Assembly (NCBI RefSeq): GCF_000590925.1
Contig: NZ_CP004372.1
Coordinates: 196,001-260,000 of the forward strand
Direction: 5' to 3'
DNA: 64,000 bases
Source of the DNA: Roseibacterium elongatum DSM 19469
Lineage (GTDB): Bacteria; Pseudomonadota; Alphaproteobacteria; Rhodobacterales; Rhodobacteraceae
Below are positions 17,240 to 28,362 of the stretch, one piece after another (positions within the stretch are counted from its first letter, which is position 1; the number at the start of each line of letters is the position of its first letter). The notes under the pieces are model-generated. The model had not been told where the DNA came from, did no database searches, and saw nothing but the letters and a program-made list of their open reading frames with translations. The position numbers and the translations under genes are program-made.

Positions 17240-18595
17240 TCATTCGATCCCCGACAGTTCCTCGTTCATCAGCGCGACGGTCTCCTCGGCGCTGCGCACG
17301 CCGTCGATATATTCGCGCACCAGGCGGTTGATGACCTGGCTGTTGATCATGTTCGAGGCCAGCGCCAACTGCCCCTCGGCCACGCCCCAGCGCTGCGCCA
17401 CGTCCAGGCCACCGACGATCTCGTCGATCATCTCGGCGGCGTAGAGGTCGCCCAGGGGCGCGCGGCGGTCGATGCCCACATCCAGCTGCGACCAGGCCTC
17501 GGTAAAGGCGGTCGCGTTTTCGCCGTCACCCTGGCGCACGGGGAACTTGCCCTCGGGCGCGATGGCCAGCGTCGCGGTGTAGCCGTCCGACATCGAGTAC
17601 TCGATGAAGGCCTGCGCGGCCTCGGTATCGGCATCGGCCGTCACGCCGAAATAGCGGATGTCGGCCCAGGCGGCGCCATCGGGGTTCGACGGGCCGGCGA
17701 AGTTGGTCACGATGCCGGTCCGGCTGGCCAACTCGCTGCTGGTCGGATCGTCGGTGATGGTCGGCGGCGCGCTGTCGCGCAGGCCGGCCAGTTCGTCAAG
17801 GATGAAGGGCGACCAGATGATCATCGCCGCGCGCCCCGCGAAATACAGCTCGCGCGATTGCTGCCAGAACAGCTCGCCCTCCGGGCTGGCCTCGACGATG
17901 GCGCGGTAGAATTCCAGCACCTCGATCGTGGCGGCCTCGTCCAGCGGCGCAAAGCCGTTGTCATCCACCGGCGAGACACCATTGGCCAGGAACACATGTT
18001 CCAGCACCTGGCTCATGAAGTTCTCGTCCACCTTGGTCGCGGCGACGAAGCCGAACATCTCGGGCGGGTTGTGCAGCGCCTCGATGGCGGCCAGCACGTT
18101 TTCATAGCTGGTCGGCGGCTCCAGCCCGTTTTCCTCGAACAGGTCGGCGCGGTAGACGATCATCTGCGTCCAGCCATCGACCGGCACGCTGGCATAGCCC
18201 TCTTCCACGGCGGCCATCTCCATCGCGCCCGAGGCGAAGGTGTCCACGCCGAGGCTCTCGATCACCTCGGTCGCGGCCTCGGCATCGAGGATGCCGGCCT
18301 CGTACCAGGGCAGCGCGTATTGCAGCGTGTGATAGATCACGTCGGGCAGGTCACCGGCGGCAAAGGCGGCGGTGGCCCGCGTGCCCAGGTCGCTTTCGGT
18401 GACCGGGATCACCTCGACCTCGATGCCGGTCTCGGCGGTGAAGTCGGCGGCCATCGCCTCCTGCCGGGCCAGGCGCTCGGGCTGTTCCTCGGTCGTCCAG
18501 AAACGGATCGTGTCCGCCCCGGCCACCGTGGTCAGCGCCAGCACCGAGGCCGCTGCCAACAGGGCCGTGCGGCCCGCGGGTTTCATCATTGCCAT
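17240..18595 (-). CDS. Extracellular solute-binding protein, family 1 (sugar ABC importer)
   Basis: A periplasmic receptor of the importer, 451 residues. A signal peptide covers about 1-27 (TALLAAASVLALTTVAGA). The mature start DTIRFWTTEEQPERL and VEVIPVTESDLGTRATAAFAAGDLPDVIY are typical of the MalE/UgpB-type fold. Acidic residues dominate the mature protein, as is common in marine bacteria. GGGAGG precedes the ATG at 18595, only 24 bp after the regulator gene, so the binding protein is co-transcribed with the LacI-type regulator and the permeases. The ligand is unknown but is presumably a di- or glycosyl compound that the cytosolic hydrolase can cleave. Confidence 0.92.
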   Translation of the reverse strand: MAMMKPAGRTALLAAASVLALTTVAGADTIRFWTTEEQPERLARQEAMAADFTAETGIEVEVIPVTESDLGTRATAAFAAGDLPDVIYHTLQYALPWYEAGILDAEAATEVIESLGVDTFASGAMEMAAVEEGYASVPVDGWTQMIVYRADLFEENGLEPPTSYENVLAAIEALHNPPEMFGFVAATKVDENFMSQVLEHVFLANGVSPVDDNGFAPLDEAATIEVLEFYRAIVEASPEGELFWQQSRELYFAGRAAMIIWSPFILDELAGLRDSAPPTITDDPTSSELASRTGIVTNFAGPSNPDGAAWADIRYFGVTADADTEAAQAFIEYSMSDGYTATLAIAPEGKFPVRQGDGENATAFTEAWSQLDVGIDRRAPLGDLYAAEMIDEIVGGLDVAQRWGVAEGQLALASNMINSQVINRLVREYIDGVRSAEETVALMNEELSGIE

Positions 18596-18619
18596 GTCTT
18601 AACCTCCCATTGGTTGTCT

Positions 18620-19768
18620 TCAGGCAAAAGGGTGGGGTTTGAGGGCGCGCGTTTCCTGCGCGTCTTGTGGTGTCGGGTCGGGCCCTGTCGGGCCGGGTCG
18701 TGTCACATCGGGGCGCGCGTCGCTCCAGATCCGGTCCGATCCGCGCGGGATCAGGCGGGCGGGCACGATTTCGCGCAGCGCCTCGGGGGCGGTGCCCCGT
18801 ATGCGCGCCAGCAGCATCTGCGCCAGACGCCGCCCCGCCGCGCGCGTATCGACGACATAGGTGGTCAGCGGCGGGTCCAGCGTGGCGGCCTCGGGGATAC
18901 CGTCATACGAGATGACGGCCAGATCGCGCCCGATCTGCCGCCCGGCGCGCGGCGCGGCGCGATAAAGCCCCATCGCCGCCAGGTCGAGCGCACAGACGAT
19001 CGCACTGGGCGCATCGGGCAGGTCCAGCAGGCGCAGCGCCGCCACCTCTGCCTCGGGGACGGTGAAGATTCCTTCCTGGATCAGGTCGGGGTCGTGCGGC
19101 AGACCGGCCGCCGTCAGACCGGCCAGGTAGCCATCGCGCCGCAAATGCGTGAAGTTGAAATCCGGGTGCCCGCCCAGAAAGCCGATCCGCCGATGCCCCC
19201 GCCGCGCCAGCCGCGCCACCGCACCGGCCATCGCATCCTCGCCGGAAATGTCGAACCAGGCGCAGCCCTCGGGCTCGCCTGTGCGCCCGTAAAGAACGAA
19301 CGGCATCGCGCGCCGCCGCAACAAGGCGATGCGCGGGTCGTGCCGCTTGGTGCGCGGCAGGATGAAGCCATCCACCTTGTGCTCGTCCACCAAGCGGTCG
19401 AGCGTGGCCACCTCGTCCTCCTCGTCCAGCGCGGTGGCGACGGTCAGTGTCCAGTTCTCTTCCGAGGCGCCGCGGCTGATCCCGTCGAGGAAATCGGTGA
19501 GGAAGGGTTTATGCGCATCGGCCCGCCCCGCGTTCAGGACCAGCCCCAGCGACCGCGCCCGCCCGGTGCGGATCGCCTGTGCCTGCGCCAGCGGGCGGTA
19601 GCCCATGCGCTCGGCGGCGCGGGCAACCCGCAGGCGCGTCGCCTCGGCGATATCGGGATAGCCGTTCAGTGCCCGGCTGACCGTGCCCTTGGCCAGACCC
19701 AGTTCGGCCGCCAGATCGTTGATCGTGACCCGCGCGCGGCGGGTCGTGATTTCGCCCTTTGGCGTCAT
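18620..19768 (-). CDS. LacI family transcriptional regulator
   Basis: A 382-residue regulator. The N-terminal helix-turn-helix is VTINDLAAELGLAKGTVSRALNGYPDIAEATRLRV with the hinge RMGYRPLAQA; the periplasmic-binding-protein-like sensor domain follows from about residue 65 to 340. The C-terminal 35 residues are Pro/Thr-rich and not conserved. The ATG at 19768 follows GGGAGAGAG. It is the first gene of the operon with binding protein, permeases, hydrolase and ATPase. A perfect 16-bp palindrome 33-48 bp upstream is the likely operator, so the protein probably represses its own operon until the imported glycoside or its product binds. Confidence 0.92.
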   Translation of the reverse strand: MTPKGEITTRRARVTINDLAAELGLAKGTVSRALNGYPDIAEATRLRVARAAERMGYRPLAQAQAIRTGRARSLGLVLNAGRADAHKPFLTDFLDGISRGASEENWTLTVATALDEEDEVATLDRLVDEHKVDGFILPRTKRHDPRIALLRRRAMPFVLYGRTGEPEGCAWFDISGEDAMAGAVARLARRGHRRIGFLGGHPDFNFTHLRRDGYLAGLTAAGLPHDPDLIQEGIFTVPEAEVAALRLLDLPDAPSAIVCALDLAAMGLYRAAPRAGRQIGRDLAVISYDGIPEAATLDPPLTTYVVDTRAAGRRLAQMLLARIRGTAPEALREIVPARLIPRGSDRIWSDARPDVTRPGPTGPDPTPQDAQETRALKPHPFA

Positions 19769-19800
19769 GCTGATCTCTCTCCCGACTCGCAGGCTTACCC

Positions 19801-19816
19801 CCGAAACCGGTTTCGG
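19801..19816. promoter_or_regulatory. Probable operator of the LacI-type regulator
   Basis: CCGAAACCGGTTTCGG is a perfect 16-bp palindrome with the central CG step typical of LacI-family sites. It lies 33-48 bp upstream of the regulator's ATG, ahead of the whole importer-hydrolase operon. Confidence 0.8.
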
Positions 19817-19873
19817 CAAGGCCTTTCTTTGCAGCCGCGCCCCGCCAGCCCCCGGGGGCACTGTCCCCCAGCC

Positions 19874-19895
19874 CATCTTTATCCCGAAAATATGC
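19874..19895 (-). repeat. Oriented 3' box, copy 2
   Basis: The minus strand reads GCATATTTTCGGGATAAAGA then TG, a two-base variant of the box. It begins 94 bp past the stop of the alpha/beta hydrolase gene ending at 19989, on the same strand, after an AGGGGC/GCCCCTT hairpin. Confidence 0.72.
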
Positions 19896-19988
19896 ACCGC
19901 GCGGGACGCGCCAGCCGTGCAAGGGGCTCGATGCCCCTGGCGCGGCGTTCCCGGGCGACGCGTGACACGCGGCGCAACCCCTTAGGGT

Positions 19989-20972
19989 TCAGTCCTGCAG
20001 CCCGCCTGCGAAATCCAGAATGGCGGCCACCACCCGGTCGGTCATCGCCGGGCTCAGGATATCGCCCGCGATCACATGCGCGTACGGATCGACACAATCG
20101 CCCGGCAGGTCCTGCGGGGCGAGGGTCACCGCCCCGCCCCAGCGCGCGGCAACCGCACGGGTCGCCGCCGCATCCACCACCCTGTCCGCATCCGAGAACA
20201 GGAACAGCGCCGGCACCTGAACGGCCGAGACATCCCGGCGGCCCATCTCGCGCATCAAGGCCCCCATTGCCGCCAGCGTGGTCGAGGGGTAGCGCTCGGT
20301 CCAATAGGTCGCCTGGTCTTCGTTCAGCGGCTCGAACCCGCGCTCGGGGCCGATGGCAAGCGGCAACCAGAGCCGCGCGAGCGGCCACTCCAGCAAAAAG
20401 GCAGACGGGTCCGCCACGCCGAAATTCGGCGAGATGAATACCATGCCCGCCAGATCGACCGCCATGTCGGCCTCACTCGCGGCATAGGCGGCCAGTGTCG
20501 CGCCGGTCGAGGTGCCGATCACCAGCACCCGGTCGCCGACGGCGCGGGCGATATCCAGCATCAGGTCGGTATCGTCCAGCCAGTCGCCGGCCCGCACCTC
20601 GGCCATCGCCGCGGCGCCCCGGCCGTGCCCCGGCAGCCGCGCATAGACCAGGTTCGCCCCCAGCGCCGCGGCCACGCGGTCCGGCACAGGGCGGATTTCT
20701 TCCGAACTGGCCGAAAACCCATGCAGGTACAGCACCGACCAGCGCGTCACCGCGCCCTCCGCCCCGGCCCAGACGACACGCGCCTCGGTGCCGGGCACGA
20801 TATCGTCGAACCCGGCCTCGCGCGCGGCCAGCAGGGCGGGATCGGCCTCCAGCGCATGCGGGGCGACGCTGGCACGCACGGCCCGATCGCGCGGGGCGAG
20901 AAACCAGATCGCCGCGACAAGGGTAATCGCGATCAGCAGGACCCGCCCCAGCCAGCGCCCGACGTTACGCAC
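19989..20972 (-). CDS. Membrane-anchored alpha/beta hydrolase
   Basis: A 327-residue hydrolase with one N-terminal membrane segment (VLLIAITLVAAIWFLA, about 10-26), so it is probably tethered with the enzyme domain in the periplasm. Fold landmarks: LYLHGFSAS (oxyanion region), nucleophile box GTSTGATLA, an Asp in FLFSDADRVVD, and a late His in YAHVIAG. The start is GTG at 20972, overlapping the end of the next hydrolase gene by 8 bp, which implies translational coupling. Substrates cannot be predicted. An ester or lipid hydrolase is the simplest reading. Confidence 0.78.
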   Translation of the reverse strand: MRNVGRWLGRVLLIAITLVAAIWFLAPRDRAVRASVAPHALEADPALLAAREAGFDDIVPGTEARVVWAGAEGAVTRWSVLYLHGFSASSEEIRPVPDRVAAALGANLVYARLPGHGRGAAAMAEVRAGDWLDDTDLMLDIARAVGDRVLVIGTSTGATLAAYAASEADMAVDLAGMVFISPNFGVADPSAFLLEWPLARLWLPLAIGPERGFEPLNEDQATYWTERYPSTTLAAMGALMREMGRRDVSAVQVPALFLFSDADRVVDAAATRAVAARWGGAVTLAPQDLPGDCVDPYAHVIAGDILSPAMTDRVVAAILDFAGGLQD

Positions 20973-21711
20973 GCGTCAACACTTCTTCGACGGCGCGCGC
21001 GATGCTGGCCAGACAGGGCGCATCGGAAAACCGGTGATCGGCGCCCTTCACCAGTTCCAGGCGGATATCGTCGCCGTCGATATGCTCCAGCAGCCGCAGC
21101 GCGACGGACATGGGCACATCCGCATCCGCCGTGCCCTGCAGCATCCGCACCGGGATGGCCAGGGGCAGCGGATCGCGCAGCACCAGGTGATCGCGCCCGT
21201 CCTCGATCATGCGGCGCGTGATGATCATCTCCTCGCCATACTCGGAGGGCAGCGCGACCTGCCCGTCCTCCATGCAGGCGGTTTGCTGGTCTTCGCTCCA
21301 CTCGGCCCACATGCCATCCTCGGTGAAATCCGGCGCGGCGGCGATGGTCACAAGGCCCGCGACGCGCTCGGGCATCCGCGCGGCCATCAGCAGGCTGATC
21401 CAGCCGCCCATGGAGGAGCCGACCAAGATCACCGGGCCGTCGGTAAGCGCCTCAATGGCGGCCTGCGCATCCTCGGCCCAGTCGCCGATGCAGCCCTCGG
21501 TGAAGTCCCCCGAGCTTTCGCCATGCCCCGAGTAGTCGAAGCGCAGAAAGGCCCGGCCCGTGCGACGCGCCCAGTCTTCGAGATGCATGGCCTTGGTGCC
21601 CGTCATGTCCGAGCGCAGCCCGCCAAGGAAGACGACCCAAGGCTCGCGCCCCGAGAAGCGGTGATAGGCCAGCCGCCGCCCCTGGGCGGTGTCGAGATAG
21701 GATGCAGACAT
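20965..21711 (-). CDS. Alpha/beta hydrolase (ABHD10-like thioesterase family)
   Basis: A 248-residue cytosolic hydrolase. Visible motifs: VVFLGGLRSDMTGTKA (oxyanion loop), FDYSGHGESSGDF, nucleophile elbow VGSSMGGWIS, Asp in LQGTADADVPM and His in GADHRFS. This arrangement matches the ABHD10/palmitoyl-protein-thioesterase-like group common in alphaproteobacteria. GGGGAG precedes the ATG at 21711. It overlaps the membrane-anchored hydrolase downstream. The true substrate is unknown. Confidence 0.82.
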   Translation of the reverse strand: MSASYLDTAQGRRLAYHRFSGREPWVVFLGGLRSDMTGTKAMHLEDWARRTGRAFLRFDYSGHGESSGDFTEGCIGDWAEDAQAAIEALTDGPVILVGSSMGGWISLLMAARMPERVAGLVTIAAAPDFTEDGMWAEWSEDQQTACMEDGQVALPSEYGEEMIITRRMIEDGRDHLVLRDPLPLAIPVRMLQGTADADVPMSVALRLLEHIDGDDIRLELVKGADHRFSDAPCLASIARAVEEVLTRA

Positions 21712-21771
21712 GCGTACTCCCCTGAAAACCTTGCCGCCTTTGTGAAACAGGCCGGCAACAGGGGCAAGCGA

Positions 21772-23077
21772 TCAGCCGCGATCGACCTCCTCCGCCTCTG
21801 GCAACCCGCGGGCGACCGCCGCCGCGGCTAGGCTCATCAGGCAAAAACCCGCCACCGCCCATTCCGCCCCCAGCAGGCTGGCCACCCCGCCGAACGCCCC
21901 CGAGATCAACAACAGCGTGCCGATCACCGTGTTGGCCACCGCCGAATAGCCGGCGCGCGCCTCTTCGGGGGCCATGTCGGTCAGGTAGGTGGACCGCCCC
22001 TGCCGCACGCCGTGATAGGCGATCATCAGCAGGAACAGCACGCCCGAGGCGACCCAGACCTGCGCGAAAAGATGCGCGAAAGAAAGGCCCACCGCCAGTG
22101 CCAGCGCCAGCGCGCCCAACAGCCCCGACCGCATCAGCACCTGCCGCGAGGACCGGTCGGCCAGCCGCCCCCAGACATAAGACGACGCGAACGATGCCAA
22201 CGCCGAGGCCAGCACCAGCGCGCCCAGTTGCGACAGGGCCGAGCCGTCCTGGCCACCGGCCATCAGCACGAGGAAGGGCGGCGCCAGCGCAGTGGCGGTC
22301 AAAAGGCCCCGCGTCAGGATGAAACGCACCAGAACGCGATCCTCGCGCAGGTAGGACAGCGCGGCAAGCGGCCCTTCCCCGCCCGCCTCTGCCGTTTCCG
22401 CGGGTTGCTCACGCAAGGTGGAAAACAGCACGCTCGCCGCGACCCACAGCGCCGCCGTTGCCCCGATGGCGATCAAAATCACGGTCATCTCGGCCCCCGG
22501 CCCGACCAGCATGTAGGCCGCAAAGCCGATCACCCCGACCGAGGCGACCGACCCGGCCAGCCCCGTCACCGTGCCGCGCCGCGTCTGGCCCACGCTGCGG
22601 CCCAGGATGTCCTTGTAGCTGACCGAGCAAAAGGACCGCCCCACCGCCAGCACGGCCAGAAGCGCGCAGATCGCCGCGCCCGCCGCCCCAGCCTTGCAGC
22701 AGCAGCGCCGCCAGCACGATCCCCGCCGCCGCCAGCCCCTGTGTCAGGCTACCGGCCGCCCAGATCCATTTGCGCCGGCGCTGCGCCTGCACCCAACCGG
22801 CCGAGAAGAGCTGCGGCAACAGGGCGCCGGCCTCGCGGATCGGCACCAACAGGCCCACGAACAGCGCCGGCGCGCCCAGCGCGCCCACCAGCCAAGACAG
22901 AACAAGCTTGGGGTCGATGAACCCGTCCGCCAGCTTGGTCATCGACAGGCTGATGACATGACGCAGCGCGTTGCCCTTCTCGGCCTCGGCGGCCTTGTCG
23001 GACAGCGTTTGCGCACCGTCCTGATCGGTGTCGAACAGCGCCTCGAATGTCGCGTCTTGCAGGTCGCGGGCCGTCAC
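21772..23077 (-). CDS. MFS transporter, interrupted by a +1 frameshift
   Basis: A 12-helix major facilitator split between two frames. The first part, from a GTG at 23077 with GGAGAGG before it, has a cytosolic N-terminus (TARDLQDATFEALFDTDQ) and helices 1-3. At the G4 run of the coding strand (C4 at 22686-22689) the frame slips by one base. The rest resumes as CALLAVLAVGRSFCSVSYKDILGR and continues to 21772 with the remaining helices, including the loop WGRLADRSSRQVLMRSG. Deleting one base of the run gives a continuous protein of about 434 residues. The exported or imported substrate is unknown. It is divergent from thrS. Confidence 0.8.
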
Positions 23078-23181
23078 GTGCCTCTCCCCGTTGACTTCGC
23101 CATGAGGGGGAGTCACATAGCGCGCATCACATAACCCGCAACCGGGCGTTCCGTGGGCGCCAAACCGACGAGGAGGCCAGG

Positions 23182-25137
23182 ATGGCCCAGATCTCCCTCA
23201 CCTTTCCCGATGGCAATTCGCGTGACTTCGACGCTGGCATCACGCCTGCCGAGGTCGCCGCCGGCATTTCCAACTCGCTCGCGAAAAAGGCGATTTCCGC
23301 CTCGGTGAACGGCGCGCATTGGGACCTGCAATGGCCCATCGAGGCCGACGCGCAGATCGCCATTCACACGATGAAGGACGACGCCCCCGCGCTGGAGTTG
23401 ATCCGCCACGACCTCGCCCATGTCATGGCCCGCGCCGTGCAGGAGATCTGGCCCGACGTGAAGGTCACCATAGGCCCCGTGATCGAGAACGGCTGGTACT
23501 ACGATTTCGATCGGCAAGAGCCCTTTACGCCCGAGGACCTCGGCCAGATCGAAGCGAAAATGAAGGAAATCATCAACCGCCGCGATCCGGTCACCACCGA
23601 GGTCTGGGACCGCGACCGCGCGGTGAAGTTCTACGAGGCCAACAACGAACCCTACAAGGTCGAACTGGTCGGCATGATCCCCGAAGGCCAGCCGATCCGC
23701 ATGTATTGGCACGGCCATTGGCAGGACCTGTGCCGCGGCCCGCATCTGCAGCACACCGGGCAACTGCCCGCCGACGCCTTCAAGCTGATGAGCGTCGCGG
23801 GCGCCTATTGGCGTGGCGACAGCGACCGCGCCATGCTGCAACGCATCTACGGCGTCGCCTTCAAGAACCGCGACGATCTGAAAAAGCACCTGACCATGCT
23901 GGAGGAGGCCGCCAAACGCGACCACCGCAAGCTGGGCCGCGAGATGGACCTGTTCCACATGCAGGAGGAAGCGCCCGGCCAGATCTTCTGGCATCCGAAT
24001 GGCTGGCGCATCTATACCGAGTTGCAGAACTACATGCGCCGCCGTCAGGAAGAGGGCGGATATGTCGAGGTGAACACCCCGCAGGTCGTCGACCGCCGCC
24101 TGTGGGAGGCCTCGGGCCACTGGGAGAAATACCAGGAGCACATGTTCATCGTCGAAGTGGACGAGGAACACGCGCGCGAGAAATCGGTCAACGCGCTCAA
24201 GCCGATGAACTGCCCCGGCCATGTCCAGATCTTCAATCAGGGCCTCAAATCCTACCGCGACCTGCCGCTGCGCATGGCCGAATTCGGCTCGTGCAACCGC
24301 TACGAGCCCTCGGGCGCGCTGCACGGCATCATGCGCGTGCGCGGTTTTACGCAGGATGACGCGCATATCTTCTGCCGCGAGGAACAGATCGAGGCGGAAA
24401 CCAAGAAATTCATCGACCTTCTGGCCTCGGTCTATGCCGATCTGGGGTTCGAGAGCTTTACCGTGAAATTCTCGGACCGGCCCGAAAAGCGCGCCGGTTC
24501 GGACGAAGTCTGGGACAAGGCCGAAGGCGCGCTGAAGGCCGCGACCGAGGCCGCGGGCTATGATTTCGAGCTGAACCCGGGCGAAGGCGCTTTTTACGGG
24601 CCGAAACTGGAATTCGTGCTGACCGACGCCATCGGGCGCGATTGGCAATGCGGCACGTTGCAGGTGGATTTCGTCCTGCCCGACCGTCTGGACGCCGATT
24701 TCGTGGCCGAGGACGGGGCCAAGCATCGCCCCGTCATGCTGCACCGTGCGATCCTTGGATCGTTCGAGCGTTTCATCGGCATCCTGATCGAAAGCTTCGC
24801 GGGCAAGCTGCCCTTCTGGCTGGCGCCCCGTCAGGTGGTCGTCGCCTCGATCGTGTCCGAGGCGGACGACTACGTGCACGAGGTGGTCGCAGCCTTGCGC
24901 GCGCGCGGCATCCGGGCCGAGGCCGACATCCGCAACGAGAAGATCAACTACAAGGTCCGCGAACATTCGGTCGGCAAGGTTCCGGTCATCCTCGCCATCG
25001 GCCGCAAGGAGGTCGAGGACCGCACCGTCACCCTGCGCCGTCTGGGCGAAAAGCAGACCTCGGTCATGGTGCTGGACGAGGTTGTCGCCATGCTGGCGGC
25101 CGAGGCCGTGGCCCCCGACCTCGCGCGCAAGGGCTGA
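23182..25137 (+). CDS. thrS: Threonine--tRNA ligase
   Basis: Charges tRNA-Thr and edits Ser-tRNA-Thr. The 651-residue length matches full-length bacterial ThrRS. The TGS domain is at about 1-62; the editing domain follows with [10 protein letters not shown] and a CRGPHL-type stretch; the class II core has the zinc Cys in KPMNCPGH, motif 2 [15 protein letters not shown], and [16 protein letters not shown] as motif 3. The anticodon-binding domain is C-terminal ([20 protein letters not shown]). GAGGAGG precedes the ATG. A strong terminator follows 21 bp after the stop. Confidence 0.98.
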   Translation: MAQISLTFPDGNSRDFDAGITPAEVAAGISNSLAKKAISASVNGAHWDLQWPIEADAQIAIHTMKDDAPALELIRHDLAHVMARAVQEIWPDVKVTIGPVIENGWYYDFDRQEPFTPEDLGQIEAKMKEIINRRDPVTTEVWDRDRAVKFYEANNEPYKVELVGMIPEGQPIRMYWHGHWQDLCRGPHLQHTGQLPADAFKLMSVAGAYWRGDSDRAMLQRIYGVAFKNRDDLKKHLTMLEEAAKRDHRKLGREMDLFHMQEEAPGQIFWHPNGWRIYTELQNYMRRRQEEGGYVEVNTPQVVDRRLWEASGHWEKYQEHMFIVEVDEEHAREKSVNALKPMNCPGHVQIFNQGLKSYRDLPLRMAEFGSCNRYEPSGALHGIMRVRGFTQDDAHIFCREEQIEAETKKFIDLLASVYADLGFESFTVKFSDRPEKRAGSDEVWDKAEGALKAATEAAGYDFELNPGEGAFYGPKLEFVLTDAIGRDWQCGTLQVDFVLPDRLDADFVAEDGAKHRPVMLHRAILGSFERFIGILIESFAGKLPFWLAPRQVVVASIVSEADDYVHEVVAALRARGIRAEADIRNEKINYKVREHSVGKVPVILAIGRKEVEDRTVTLRRLGEKQTSVMVLDEVVAMLAAEAVAPDLARKG

Positions 25138-25158
25138 GGACTGGCACAGAAACAGACG

Positions 25159-25193
25159 GGGCGATGTGGCTGACGCTGCATCGCCCTTTTTTG
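25159..25193 (+). terminator. Rho-independent terminator after thrS
   Basis: GGGCGATG (25159-25166) pairs with CATCGCCC (25179-25186), followed directly by six T residues. It is the clearest intrinsic terminator in the window. Confidence 0.92.
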
Positions 25194-25242
25194 TTGCGCG
25201 CACCCCTGCCATGTTGCGCGCACGGAAATTGGAGGGGGTGTC

Positions 25243-26257
25243 ATGCGCTACTGGTCGTTCGAGGCGGGCTTCGGCTACGACAATCTGGTTCTGAGAGAGC
25301 GCGACACGCCCCACCCCCGGTCCGCGCGAGGTGCTGGTGGGGATGCGCGCGGCCTCGCTCAATTTCCGCGACCTCGTCGTGCTGCGCGGCCAGCACGGGC
25401 GCGCGGTGCAGCCGCCGCTGATCCCGCTCTCGGACGGGGTGGGGGTGGTGCGGGCGGTGGGCGCGGCGGTGACCGGGTTTGCCGTGGGCGACCGCGTCTC
25501 GCCCGCCTTCTTCCAGAACTGGGCGGGCGGCGGCCCGCCGCGTGACCTGGAAATCGGGCGGCTTGGCGGCCCGCTCGACGGCGTCCTGGCGACGGAGCGG
25601 GTATTTCCGGCCAGCGGTCTTGTGCATGTGCCGGGTCACCTGAGCGACGCCGAGGCCGCGACGCTACCCTGCGCCGGTCTGACGGCGTGGAGCGCGCTGT
25701 TCGGCGACGCGCCCATGCGGGTGGGCGAAACGCTGTTGATCCTAGGAACCGGGGGCGTCGCGCTGATGGCGCTGCAACTGGCCCGGGCGGCGGGGATACG
25801 GACCATCGTCACGACCTCGTCGCCGGAGAAGGCCGCGCGGGTCAGCGCCCTGGGCGCGGACCTCGTGATCGACCGCTCGGCGACCGAGGATTGGGCCAAG
25901 GCCGCCCGCGCGGCCAGCGATGGTGGGGTGGACCGGGTGCTGGAACTGGGCGGGGCGGCGACGCTGCCGCATTCGATCAAGGCCACGCGCGTCGGCGGCC
26001 AGATCATCCTGGTCGGCAACGTCACCGGCAACACGGCCGAATTGTTCCTGCCCGCGATCCTGACCCGTCAGATGACGCTGCGCTCGGTCACCGTCGGCTC
26101 GAAACAGGGGCTCATGGCACTGAACCGCGCGCTCGCCGCCCATGCCATCCACCCCGTCGTGGGGCGCGCGGTCGCCTTCGACGACGCCCCCGAAGCGTTC
26201 CGCGCGCTGGAGGCGCAAGCCACCTTCGCCAATATTTGCGTGCAGATCGGCGACTGA
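25243..26257 (+). CDS. NAD(P)-dependent alcohol dehydrogenase/quinone oxidoreductase, interrupted by a +1 frameshift
   Basis: A medium-chain dehydrogenase/reductase of the zinc-free quinone-oxidoreductase-like group. GGAGGGGG precedes the ATG at 25243, giving MRYWSFEAGFGYDNLVLRE. One extra base in the C4/C5 runs at 25309-25318 shifts the frame. Removing it joins to PREVLVGMRAASLNFRDL, the standard N-terminal domain. The cofactor domain follows with LGTGGVALMALQLARAAG and the usual closing NICVQIGD. The restored length is about 337 residues. The catalytic zinc cysteine cluster is absent. The physiological substrate is unknown. Confidence 0.82.
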
Positions 26258-26272
26258 CCGGGCCGGGCGGCG

Positions 26273-26641
26273 TCAGAAATGGGCCTTTTCCTCGTCGGGC
26301 TTGCCGGCGGCGATGGCCAGCAATCCGGCAAGCCCGCACATGGCGATGGAGAACATGGTGAACACGCCAAAACCAAAGGCATGCCAGATCCCCGCCGTGG
26401 CGATCAGCAACAACACCCCGCCCCAGAGCGCGCGCACCTTGGCCATGGCCGCGCCCGCGATGGCGAGGACGGGCGACAGGATCGACACCGTGCGGAACAG
26501 CGCCGGGTCCTCGACCTGACGGGCCAGATCCGGCACCTCGCCGAACCAGTCAATGAACTCGATATAGCCATAGACGAAGAACCCGACGATCATCGCCCAG
26601 ATCCCACCGATCAGCCCGAGCACAAGGGCGGCGTTGCGCAT
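26273..26641 (-). CDS. Small four-helix membrane protein of unknown function
   Basis: A 122-residue hydrophobic protein with about four membrane segments: ALVLGLIGGIWAMIVGFFVYGYI, a helix around LSPVLAIAGAAMAKV, LWGGVLLLIATAGIWHAFG, and FTMFSIAMCGLAGLLAIAAG. A charged Lys/Glu-rich end follows. The ATG at 26641 follows CAGGAG; a longer in-frame extension upstream lacks a site. It lies tail-to-tail with the oxidoreductase gene and divergent from the bufferin operon. It resembles small DUF4064-type membrane proteins, but the assignment is weak. Confidence 0.65.
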   Translation of the reverse strand: MRNAALVLGLIGGIWAMIVGFFVYGYIEFIDWFGEVPDLARQVEDPALFRTVSILSPVLAIAGAAMAKVRALWGGVLLLIATAGIWHAFGFGVFTMFSIAMCGLAGLLAIAAGKPDEEKAHF

Positions 26642-27400
<759 letters not shown>

Positions 27401-27501
27401 CCCGCCCGACCAAGGCGGAGGGGGCGCGCCCATGCGTGCGGCGTGCCCCGCTCCGCCCCCCAAACGCCCCCCGAAACGCCACACGACCGCCGAGGCCGCC
27501 C

Positions 27502-28362
27502 ATGCTCGACACCGCCCCCAGCCAGTCCCTGCCTGCCACTGTCGGTGTCGGCTACAAGCCGCAGCATTTCACCGCGCTGACGGAAAACCCCGGCCCGGTC
27601 GGTTGGGTCGAGATCCATGCCGAGAACTACCTCGGGGCCGGTGGCCGACCGATGGCGCAACTGCGTGCCCTCTCCGAACAGTTTCCCGTGTCTGTCCACG
27701 GTGTGGGCCTGTCGATCGGGGGGGACCGTCCGCTGGACCGCGCCCACCTTGCCCGGCTGCGCCGCCTTTGTGACTGGCTACACCCGGCCAGCTTTTCCGA
27801 ACACCTGGCCTGGTCGACCCATGACACGGGCTTCCTGAACGACCTGCTGCCCCTGCCCTATACCGAGGCGACGCTGGCCCGCGTCTGCGCCCATATCGAC
27901 CAAGTGCAAGAGGCATTGGGCCGCCGCATCCTTCTGGAAAACCCCTCGACCTACCTCGCCTTTGCCGAGACCGACATGGACGAGGTGACCTTCCTGTCGC
28001 AGATCGCGCGGCGCACCGGCTGCGGATTGCTGCTGGATGTCAACAACGTCTTCGTTTCGGCCACCAACCAGAACTGGGACGCCCGCGCCTATATCGACGC
28101 CTTTCCGTTGGACGCGGTCGGCGAAATCCATCTCGGCGGCCATGACGAGGATGAGGATGACCACGGCGCGCGGCTGTTGATCGACAGCCACGGGCGCAAC
28201 GTGGTCGATCCGGTCTGGACGCTTTACGCCCACACGCTGTCGCGCGGCGGCCCGCGCCCCACGCTGATCGAATGGGACACCGATGTGCCCGACTGGCCAA
28301 CGCTGCGGGCCGAGGCCGCGCGCGCCGATGCCATCCTGTCGCCGGTGGAGGCGGGCGCATGA
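27502..28362 (+). CDS. bufB: MNIO family enzyme (DUF692), bufferin maturase
   Basis: A 286-residue TIM-barrel multinuclear non-heme iron oxidative enzyme that would modify cysteines of the adjacent precursor. Conserved metal-ligand stretches are all present: VEIHAENY (Glu37, His39, Glu41, Asn42), [42 protein letters not shown] and LIEWDTDVP. It starts 101 bp after the precursor, and its stop overlaps the next ATG (ATGA), so maturase and partner are translationally coupled as in other bufB-bufC pairs. It acts in the cytoplasm before export of the peptide. Confidence 0.93.
   Translation: MLDTAPSQSLPATVGVGYKPQHFTALTENPGPVGWVEIHAENYLGAGGRPMAQLRALSEQFPVSVHGVGLSIGGDRPLDRAHLARLRRLCDWLHPASFSEHLAWSTHDTGFLNDLLPLPYTEATLARVCAHIDQVQEALGRRILLENPSTYLAFAETDMDEVTFLSQIARRTGCGLLLDVNNVFVSATNQNWDARAYIDAFPLDAVGEIHLGGHDEDEDDHGARLLIDSHGRNVVDPVWTLYAHTLSRGGPRPTLIEWDTDVPDWPTLRAEAARADAILSPVEAGA

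Noticed and set aside
15575..20437. A 1620-codon open frame on the plus strand opposite the importer operon
   Set aside because: It is antisense to six well-supported genes, has low-complexity Arg/His/Gln-rich composition typical of GC-rich shadow frames, and has no domain.
23113..25362. A 749-codon minus-strand frame opposite thrS
   Set aside because: Antisense shadow of a complete threonyl-tRNA synthetase with no domain of its own.
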